A stretch of DNA of 64,000 nucleotides, from contig DAMCAP010000002.1 in assembly GCA_032059445.1 (NCBI GenBank), positions 104,680-168,679 of the forward strand, in the 5' to 3' direction. Shown here one piece after another: positions 57,461 to 64,000 of the stretch. Positions within the stretch are counted from its first letter, which is position 1, and each line of letters begins with the position of its first letter. Under the pieces are notes generated by a model. It did no database searches. It was given only the letters and a program-made list of their open reading frames with translations, and had not been told where the DNA came from. The DNA comes from DAMCAP01 sp032059445. Its GTDB lineage: Bacteria > Bacillota > Clostridia > Oscillospirales > Ruminococcaceae. The translations under genes were made by a program, and so were the position numbers.

Positions 57461-58462
57461 TTAAGCGTTAGCGCCAGTACCTGGGTTTGGCTTAGCAGGA
57501 TCTACAGGAGTTGTAGCAGTCAGCTTCAGCTCTACATCAGAGATTACATAAGAGCCCAGTACTCTGGTCTTAACCTTGAAAGCTTCCTCGTACTCGTCAT
57601 AGGTGTACTTAACAGCAACCAGATTGCCGTCAGCATTTACCTGATACAGGAAAGAACCCTCGTCAGCCATCAGAGTCAGTTCACCAATCTTGTTGAAAGT
57701 AGCGCCGTTACCGTTGAAGAAATCGAGGTTAGCATTTGGATACTTAGCAGCGATGTCTGCATTGTAGTCCATATCAGCAGCCAGAATGATCTTGCCCTGA
57801 CCGATGGTGTTTACCAAGAAGTAATTGTCACCTGGTAGGCTAATCTCGTACTCATCAGCTTCAGGAATCTTAGAGTCGGCATCACCAGCATTTGCTGTGG
57901 TAAAGTTAAAGATCTTAGCGGTGTCAGTAACTAGATCCTGACGTACTTTGTCTACTATAGTGTCATCAGCAGAAGCATAACCGAGAGTAAAGCTGATGGA
58001 TACTGCTTTATCATCTTTCAGATCAAAGCTTGGGGATCCAGACTTTCTGAGGTTAACAGTACCAGCTACATCAGTTTCCTTAGTAGTGGAGTTAGCCTTA
58101 GTGGAAACTGCCAGATAGTAGGAGTAATCCTGAGAACCGTTCTTCTTCTTAACGATTTCAAGTTTCTCTACAGCGGTAGCACCGATTTCCCACTTAACCT
58201 TGATAGAGGTACCCTTAACTGCATCATATTCGGTAACAGGCACATTCTTCAGATCAGCATCAGAGGTCAGGGCAAAGAATGCGGTCTTTCCATAGCCAAC
58301 GAGTCCATCATTCAACTTCATCAGGCCATTGGATTCCTTGTAAAGAACGGGCTTATCACCGCTATTGTATACACCAGTTACAGCAGCAGGAGCAGCGAAA
58401 GAAGTAGCTGCCATAGAAACTACCATTGCAGATGCAAGGGCAGCAGCAAAAAACTTTTTCAT
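57461..58462 (-). CDS. Secreted protein with C-terminal NPGTGANA, paralogue 1 of 3
   Basis: 333 residues. Signal peptide MKKFFAAALASAMVVSMAAT, the shared domain (TEYDAVKGTSIKVKWE, EKLEIVKKKNG, NLDFFNGNGATFNKIGELT, KVKTRVLGSYVISDVEL) and the end KPNPGTGANA. It carries an additional acidic insertion (TANAGDADSKIPEADEYEIS). GGAGG lies before the ATG at 58462. Each of the three genes has its own terminator, so they form separate units that arose by tandem duplication. Confidence 0.8.
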   Translation of the reverse strand: MKKFFAAALASAMVVSMAATSFAAPAAVTGVYNSGDKPVLYKESNGLMKLNDGLVGYGKTAFFALTSDADLKNVPVTEYDAVKGTSIKVKWEIGATAVEKLEIVKKKNGSQDYSYYLAVSTKANSTTKETDVAGTVNLRKSGSPSFDLKDDKAVSISFTLGYASADDTIVDKVRQDLVTDTAKIFNFTTANAGDADSKIPEADEYEISLPGDNYFLVNTIGQGKIILAADMDYNADIAAKYPNANLDFFNGNGATFNKIGELTLMADEGSFLYQVNADGNLVAVKYTYDEYEEAFKVKTRVLGSYVISDVELKLTATTPVDPAKPNPGTGANA

Positions 58463-58719
58463 TATTATTCATCCTCCATAAAATTTAATTTGTACCGGGA
58501 GTGAAGCTCTCCACCTCACTTACCTTGTAGCCATAGTCTACCATTATTTTTACCACTTGTCAATAGGTATATTCACCTTTTTGTAACTTAGATGTAATTA
58601 TTTTTTCTAAACTCTAGCCTATATTAAGCAATCTATTATAATATTTCCCGATTTATCTGCAATATTTACCTCTATGGCTACATTTTTCACATTTTGTTAC
58701 GCTGGCTGTAGCTTTTCTG

Positions 58720-59151
58720 TTACTGGCTTTGTTTTACTTGGTTTTTTCGGAAGCTCAGGTAGTTTTCCAGTATGATCACCGCTGCTACTGCGTCGATTAC
58801 TGCCTTGCGCTTTTGGCCTCGTACATTGGTCTCATTTAATATATGTGTGGCGCTCACCGTTGTGCTGCGCTCATCCCACAGCACCAGAGGCACCTCTAAT
58901 AGTGTCTTTAGCTTCTCGGCAAACTCCTTGACCAGCTCGCTGCGGGGGCCCAGGGTACCATTCATATTAATCGGGTGCCCCATCACCACCAGCTGCGCTC
59001 CTTGCTCCTTGACTTTGCGGGCGATATACTCCGCCAGCTTGTCTCTGTTATGCATGGTCACTACCTCAAGGGGTGACGCGAGCATCTCCAGAGGATCACA
59101 AACCGCAAGCCCTGTGCGGGCATCCCCTAAATCTATAGCCAGTATTTTCAT
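58720..59151 (-). CDS. ruvX: YqgF/RuvX-family nuclease (pre-16S rRNA processing)
   Basis: 143 residues of the RNase H-like YqgF family: MKILAIDLGDARTGLAVCD at the start, LVVMGHPINMNGT in the middle and VPLVLWDERSTTVSA plus KAVIDAVAAVIILENYL at the end. In E. coli YqgF processes the 5' end of 16S rRNA; a Holliday-junction role has also been proposed. AGGAGA precedes the ATG. Confidence 0.93.
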   Translation of the reverse strand: MKILAIDLGDARTGLAVCDPLEMLASPLEVVTMHNRDKLAEYIARKVKEQGAQLVVMGHPINMNGTLGPRSELVKEFAEKLKTLLEVPLVLWDERSTTVSATHILNETNVRGQKRKAVIDAVAAVIILENYLSFRKNQVKQSQ

Positions 59152-59172
59152 ATCAATCTCCTATTTATATAA

Positions 59173-59201
59173 TTGTCAAATAAATCGATCTATGCTATAA
59201 T
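59173..59201 (+). promoter_or_regulatory. Promoter of queT
   Basis: TTGTCA (59173-59178), a 17-base spacer and TATAAT (59196-59201). It faces queT and implies a 5' leader of about 310 bases. Confidence 0.8.
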
Positions 59202-59516
59202 AAGCGCCGAGCATTTATCGCCACATACTTTACTATGCCCGTCCTATAGGTACTAGGGATCACCATTGTCCTGTACAAACTCTGCTTATATACCTTCTTA
59301 AAAGCTTACTCTAAAAACCTCAGCGATGCATTTTAACCTGCAAGCATCAAGGATAATCCATCGCCTTGCTTTACCCTTTTGTAACCTTCTTACATAGCTA
59401 AACAAAAAAGCAGGATTGTAACAACGCTCTTATATAGCTTGTGCCTTTACTCTTATATTGATCTAAGTCTATACAAGCCAAATCACGCCGCCTTTCAAGG
59501 CAGAATGGAGCCATTT
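59202..59516 (+). promoter_or_regulatory. Long 5' leader of queT, candidate preQ1-responsive region
   Basis: About 315 bases between the promoter and the start codon without a gene. Queuosine-transporter mRNAs in Firmicutes often carry preQ1 riboswitches; I do not see the preQ1-I consensus here, and I cannot match other classes by eye. The tract GCATCAAGG...CCTTGC (around 59,342-59,365) can form a hairpin. Confidence 0.35.
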
Positions 59517-60044
59517 ATGAATCAAAACACCCGAAACCTTGCCCGTGCAGCTATGATCGCTGCGATTTATTTCGCACTGGGCATCGTTTTTTTACCAATT
59601 AGCTTTGGAGCTGTACAGGTGCGTATCCCCGAAGCTCTCACCCTGCTGCCTGTGCTCACACCACTGGGTATCGCTGGTGTCACCGTAGGCTGTGCCATCA
59701 CCAACCTATATGGTCTGGCTATGGGGGCAAATATCCTGGGAGCTGCCGATATCGTCATCGGTAGTGCAGCCACACTGGTTGCCGCCGTCCTCTCCTATCA
59801 GCTTCGCGGCTATCGGTTTAAGGGGCTACCCTTACTAGCAGCGATTCCGCCGATCTTGGTCAATGCTATCGTCATCGGAGGAGAGCTATGCATCGCCATC
59901 ACAGGAGGGTTTAGCCTCGAGATGTTTCTGATCTTTGCCGCACAGGTGGCAGCAGGGCAACTAATTTCCTGCGGGTTGATCGGCGTACCCCTTATCATGC
60001 TCCTCGAGCGCAGCGGTGTCTCTCGCAAGCTCTTTGGAGAGTAA
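59517..60044 (+). CDS. queT: Queuosine precursor transporter QueT
   Basis: 175 residues with about five to six membrane segments. The start RNLARAAMIAAIYFALGIVF and the VQVRIPEALTLLPVLTPLGIAGVTVGCAITNLYG block fit the QueT family, an S-component of ECF transporters that imports preQ1-type precursors. The ATG at 59517 has GGAG seven bases upstream. ECF transporter energising genes are not in this window. A terminator follows. Confidence 0.9.
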   Translation: MNQNTRNLARAAMIAAIYFALGIVFLPISFGAVQVRIPEALTLLPVLTPLGIAGVTVGCAITNLYGLAMGANILGAADIVIGSAATLVAAVLSYQLRGYRFKGLPLLAAIPPILVNAIVIGGELCIAITGGFSLEMFLIFAAQVAAGQLISCGLIGVPLIMLLERSGVSRKLFGE

Positions 60045-60054
60045 ATCTACTATC

Positions 60055-60089
60055 AAGATCCCATAAGCACTGCTTATGGGATCTTTTTT
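60055..60089 (+). terminator. Terminator after queT
   Basis: AAGATCCCATAAGCA (60055-60069) pairs with TGCTTATGGGATCTT (60071-60085), followed by TTTT. Confidence 0.93.
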
Positions 60090-60389
60090 CATACGAATTA
60101 TACCCTTTTGAAGAATAACCACTTTAAGAAGCTCCCACCTGAAAGCCTTGTGGGTGTAGTGAATCAAACTCACGCTCTTACTGCGTAAGGCTCGTACTGC
60201 CTCTCGCAATTCTAAACGCTATATTAGATCATACGCGTAAGGCTAGCTTTATGATAAGTTTACACTTTTGCCTTTTAGACGTTATTTTAATATGCATTAT
60301 ATAAGGTATATCATCTCTAAAACCGAAGCAACTACCAATTAGCCTAAATCTCTACTCCTGACCCGCATTAGATCAGGTGCTTATTCTGC
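60090..60389. other. Region between queT and polA 3' ends, no gene seen
   Basis: About 300 bases with no supported gene on either strand. No clear terminator for polA is visible. Confidence 0.4.
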
Positions 60390-62981
60390 CTACTTTGCGT
60401 CCAGCCAGTTATCACCGCTATGCGCCTCGCTGACCAGTGGTGCAGCAAGGGCAGCTGCCATGCTCATCTCCTCTGTCAAGAGGCTCTTTACAATCTCCAC
60501 CTCATCGGCAGGCGACTCTACAATCAGTTCGTCATGCACCTGTAGCAGCAGTCGTGAAGCAAGCCCCTCTGCCTTTAGTCGATGATACACACGGATCATC
60601 GCGATCTTGATAATATCAGCCGCCGTACCTTGGATGGGGGTATTCATCGCTACCCGCTCTCCCATAGCCGCCGTTATCTTATTAGAAGCATTTACCTCAG
60701 GGATTGCCCGCCTGCGCCCAAACATCGTCTTAACATATCCGTTAGCCTTGGCATAGGTGATGGTATCCTCCATATACTGCTTAACCTTAGGATAGGTGGC
60801 AAGGTAGCTCTTGATATAATGATCCGCCTCTGACACCGTAACTCCGATATCCTGTGAAAGGGAAAAGGCACCGATACCATATACAATACCGAAGTTGACC
60901 GCCTTGGCTCTTGAGCGCATGATGGGGGTAACAAACTCCTCTGGCAGGTCAAATACCTCTGCTGCCGTCTTGGTATGGATGTCGAGGTTATGCTTAAAGG
61001 CATCGATCATCGCTTCGTCACCACTGATATGTGCCAATACCCTCAGCTCGATCTGGGAGTAGTCGGCGTCAACCAGCTGCTTGCCCTCTCCCGCCACAAA
61101 GAAGCGCCTTAGCTGGCTGCCCCGCTCGGTGCGGATCGGGATATTCTGCAGGTTGGGCTCGGTGGAGCTGATGCGCCCTGTGCGGGTTTCGGTCTGGCGG
61201 AAGCTGGTATGCACCCTGCCATCCTCTCCCACCACTGCTAGCAAGCCCACCACATAGGTGGAGTATAGCTTCGCAAGCTTACGATATTCTAAGATCAGTG
61301 GGATAATCGGATGCTTGTTTTTTAAGGAGTCTAGCACATCTGCATTGGTGGAGTAGCCGGTCTTGGTCTTCTTGCGGGTAGGCAGCTCTAGCTTCTCAAA
61401 TAAAATCACGCCCAGCTGCTTAGGGGAGTTGATGTTAAACTCCTCTCCCGCATAGGTATAGATCTGCCCGCTGATTTCTTCTAATTCGCAGTTGATCTGC
61501 TCACCATAGGCCTTGATCCCATCAGTATCTAGTTCAAAGCCGATATGCTCCATCGAGGCCAGCACCTTTGAGAGGGGCAGCTCGATTTCATTTAACAGGT
61601 AACCCTGCTGGTTTTTCTCAATCTCCGCCAAAAGCAGCTCCTCTAGCTTAGGGTAGCAGCAGATGGCGTTGATATAAGGGTTCTCTGATACGGTGGGCAG
61701 GGGGATGTCATAGGCAAAGCAAAGCTTCTCCGCTTCATAGCTGGTGGCAATGGGGTTTAGGATATATCCACCGATAGCTGGGTCAAAAACGATGCTTTTA
61801 ATCTCAATCCCCTTGGCAAAGCTGTAATAATACAGCTCCTTCGAGCAGTCGCACACAAGCTGCGCATCTCCAATCAGAAGCTGTGTGAGCACATCGGCAA
61901 AGCCTTCGTCCTGCTGGGTGCCCCATGTAGCATGAAACACCTCTCCTACAAAGGAGCCTACTGCATAGCCCACAGGCTCACGCCCCTGCATCTGTACCGA
62001 GAGGTAGAGCTTTGGAGCCGTAAGTATTTCATCCACCTGCGCCCAAGGGAGCAGCTTTGTTTCAACTGTGGCAGGCTTCTGGGCTTTTTGCTTCTCCTTA
62101 GGGGCGGGGGTACCCTCCAAGCCCAGACGCTTGATTAGGGTGCGTAGCTCCAAGGAGGTTAGGCGGTCATGCAGCTGAGCCTGTAGAGGTGCAGAGGGGC
62201 GCAGCTCCTCCAAGCACTTCCCGATAGGTACGCTTTGATCGATCTCCGCCAGCTTGCGGCTGATATATGCCAGATCCTTGCCGTCGATCAGCTTCTGCCG
62301 TACACCTTTTTTGATAGCTGGGTCGTCGATATTCTCATAAACACCCTCCAGGCTGCCAAAGCGCTGGATCAGATCTAGTGCAGTCTTTTCTCCTACGCCG
62401 GGCACTCCGGGGATGTTGTCTGAAGCATCTCCCATCAGTGCCTTTACATCAATCAGCTGCTGGGGGCTTACACCGTATTTCTCTTTAATGGTTTCTTCAG
62501 TGATGATTTCGGTTTCACTGGAGCCAATTTTGGTGGTGGCAAGCCTTACACTTACCCCATCATGGGCCAGCTGGAAGCTATCGCGATCCCCTGTGGCGAT
62601 GACACAGCTGTTGCCCCCCTCACGGCACATAGAGGTAATGGTACCGATGATATCGTCGGCTTCAAACCCCTCGATGGCAACGATGGGGTAGCCCATCAAC
62701 TCAATGATCTCTTTAAGTACAGGGAACTGCACTGCCAGCTCCTCCGGCATGGCAGAGCGCTTGCCCTTATACTGGGCATACATCTCATGGCGGAAGGTCT
62801 TCGCCTTCAAATCAAAGGCAAATACCACCACGTCAGGCTGTATTTCTTCCAGCATTTTGAGCAGTATATTGAGAAAGCCATAAATACCATTGGTCGGCTC
62901 ACCAGACTTGGTGGTGAGCATCCGTATACCATAAAAGGCACGGTTGAGTATACTATTTGAATCGATTGCTAATACCTTCAT
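60390..62981 (-). CDS. polA: DNA polymerase I
   Basis: 863 residues. The N-terminal 5'-3' exonuclease domain (DSNSILNRAFYG, ATGDRDSFQL, GDASDNIPGVPGVGEKTA) and C-terminal family A polymerase domain (DYSQIELRVLAHISGD, RRAKAVNFGIVYG-like motif, QVHDELIVES) are complete. In the central domain the acidic residues needed for 3'-5' proofreading are not visible (YLSVQMQGREPVG replaces the DTET-type motif), as in other Firmicute PolA. It fills gaps during repair and Okazaki maturation. The ATG at 62981 follows GGGAGTAGG. Confidence 0.96.
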   Translation of the reverse strand: MKVLAIDSNSILNRAFYGIRMLTTKSGEPTNGIYGFLNILLKMLEEIQPDVVVFAFDLKAKTFRHEMYAQYKGKRSAMPEELAVQFPVLKEIIELMGYPIVAIEGFEADDIIGTITSMCREGGNSCVIATGDRDSFQLAHDGVSVRLATTKIGSSETEIITEETIKEKYGVSPQQLIDVKALMGDASDNIPGVPGVGEKTALDLIQRFGSLEGVYENIDDPAIKKGVRQKLIDGKDLAYISRKLAEIDQSVPIGKCLEELRPSAPLQAQLHDRLTSLELRTLIKRLGLEGTPAPKEKQKAQKPATVETKLLPWAQVDEILTAPKLYLSVQMQGREPVGYAVGSFVGEVFHATWGTQQDEGFADVLTQLLIGDAQLVCDCSKELYYYSFAKGIEIKSIVFDPAIGGYILNPIATSYEAEKLCFAYDIPLPTVSENPYINAICCYPKLEELLLAEIEKNQQGYLLNEIELPLSKVLASMEHIGFELDTDGIKAYGEQINCELEEISGQIYTYAGEEFNINSPKQLGVILFEKLELPTRKKTKTGYSTNADVLDSLKNKHPIIPLILEYRKLAKLYSTYVVGLLAVVGEDGRVHTSFRQTETRTGRISSTEPNLQNIPIRTERGSQLRRFFVAGEGKQLVDADYSQIELRVLAHISGDEAMIDAFKHNLDIHTKTAAEVFDLPEEFVTPIMRSRAKAVNFGIVYGIGAFSLSQDIGVTVSEADHYIKSYLATYPKVKQYMEDTITYAKANGYVKTMFGRRRAIPEVNASNKITAAMGERVAMNTPIQGTAADIIKIAMIRVYHRLKAEGLASRLLLQVHDELIVESPADEVEIVKSLLTEEMSMAAALAAPLVSEAHSGDNWLDAK

Positions 62982-63193
62982 ACCCTACTCCCTTTTCTTA
63001 AGCGTATTGCGCAAACCGCCCAGTTCGGCGGCGCTTCTTCCTCTATTATAATAAATTCCCATAGATTTAACCAGCTTTCGCGGTAGTTTATTTTTATGGA
63101 GCTTGCCCAATGCAAAAATGATTGCCAGCAGCTCATGAGTTTGCTATACTTATGGGTACAACTCTAAACTATACTATATTAAAGGATACAACC

Positions 63194-64000
63194 ATGCAGA
63201 TAGCACAGATTACCCTCCCCAAAACCGCCTGCCTAGCCCCCATGGCGGGGGTCGCCGACCGTGCCCTCAGAGAAATCAGCACCCGATACGGTGCATGCTA
63301 CGCCGTAGGGGAGATGGCTAGTGCCAAAGGCATCGTGCTGGGCAGCGAAAAATCAAAAGAACTGTTGACCCCCGATCAAAAGCGCCCTTTTGCGGTGCAG
63401 CTCTTTGGCGATGAGCCGGAGGTAATGGCAAAAGCGGCGGTGATTGCAGAAGGATACCACCCCGATATCATCGACATCAACATGGGCTGCCCCGCCCCCA
63501 AGATCGTAGGGGGAGGGGGTGGCAGTGCTCTGATGAAGACTCCACAGCTGGCAGGTGATATTATCAAAGCTGTGGTAAAAGCCACCAGTCTGCCTGTTAC
63601 TGTAAAGATACGCCTCGGTTGGGACGATAGCTGCCTAAACGCAGTAGAGCTGGCGAAGATCTGTGAGGATAGCGGCGCCAAGGCAATTACTGTGCATGGC
63701 CGCACCAGAGTACAGATGNNNNNNNNNNAACGGTGATATCTACACCCCGGAGGATGCCCTCAACATGTACCGCCAGACCGGCTGTGATCTGGTAATGGTA
63801 GGGCGTGGAGCCCTGGGCAACCCTTGGCTCTTTGGCCAGATACAAGAGCTGATGGAAAGCGGCAGCTACAGCCCCACTCCCGCTCTGCCAGAGCGTGTCA
63901 AAGTCATGGAGGAACACCTAAAGCTGCTAATTGCCTATAAGGGCGAAAAGGTAGGCTACCGAGAAGCCCGCAAGCACAGTGCGTGGTACATCCACGGCTT
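63194..64000 (+). CDS. dusB: tRNA-dihydrouridine synthase, 3'-truncated by the window and broken by a gap
   Basis: FMN enzyme that reduces uridines in tRNA D loops. The start at 63194 (AAAGGA upstream) gives TLPKTACLAPMAGVADRALRE, the PEVMAKAA and DINMGCPAPKIVGGGGGSAL blocks (catalytic Cys in MGCP) and VHGRTRVQM. A 10-N gap (63,719-63,728) then replaces what is normally about 20-25 codons (YSGKADW...IPVIG), and the protein resumes in another frame as NGDIYTPEDALNMYRQTGC and MVGRGALGNPWLFGQ. Here the N run clearly understates the missing length. The C-terminus lies beyond the window. Confidence 0.92.
63719..63728. other. Assembly gap (10 N) in dusB
   Basis: Ten N standing for an estimated 60-75 missing bases, judged from the family's spacing between the HGRTRxQM and NGDI motifs. 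Confidence 0.9.

Noticed and set aside
54836..58462. S-layer homology proteins
   Set aside because: No SLH repeats or other known wall-binding repeats are visible in the three secreted paralogues.

Overview
The window looks like a chromosomal scaffold piece from a spore-forming, low-to-mid GC Firmicute of class Clostridia, most likely an Oscillospirales (Ruminococcaceae-like) gut bacterium. The grounds are the GerA-type germination operon, the lone bacterial hisS-aspS pair, a class B sortase, a FosX, a QueT transporter, Firmicute-type PyrK/PyrDB and strong GGAGG ribosome binding sites with frequent GTG/TTG starts. The assignment is an inference from gene families, not a database result. Five runs of exactly 10 N are scaffold joins, and some break genes.

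Layout. 1-12.2 kb is core genome: the end of dnaK, dnaJ, fosX, then hisS-aspS and mgsA on the minus strand, then a four-gene gerK-type operon. At 13.1-13.3 kb lie tRNA-Tyr and tRNA-Thr (minus strand). A genomic island of about 17.5 kb (13,252-30,813) is inserted in the anticodon region of the tRNA-Thr gene and bounded by perfect 104-bp direct repeats. Every island gene is on the minus strand. In order from the left end they are: tyrosine integrase, excisionase, Dam-type methylase and a DUF927-type ATPase; small unknown genes; an ECF sigma factor fused to a membrane/coiled-coil tail, plus a truncated tandem copy of that tail; a serine resolvase; a SprT-like metallopeptidase; and at the right end a cargo block of SLOG-like protein, ComF-like phosphoribosyltransferase, RES-domain protein, sce7725-like protein and sce7726-like PD-(D/E)XK protein. 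That cargo block is my best candidate for an undescribed (probably defence) system. Just outside the right attachment site is the decayed relic of an older, related element with its own degenerate att copy.

31.3-64 kb is again mostly core. It holds sortase B, a cupin, alanine racemase, glycyl-tRNA synthetase, a strongly structured non-coding segment followed by a 36-residue membrane peptide, and a frameshifted peptidase T. Next comes a run of catabolic genes (three intact M20-type metallohydrolases, two amidohydrolases, RidA, a TctBA transporter) with pyrK-pyrD and rimI embedded. Then come three tandem secreted paralogues ending in NP(G/S)TGA(N/Q)A, ruvX, queT, polA and the start of dusB.

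Two short blocks, at 37.3-38.2 kb and 40.7-41.9 kb, are flanked by duplicated 3' ends of the neighbouring gene. This suggests insertion or tandem-duplication events in which the tail of the host gene was copied. tRNA-Thr (and probably tRNA-Tyr behind it) is now driven by a promoter carried within the island-side copy of the att repeat, while the original promoter is orphaned at attR and points into the cargo operon.
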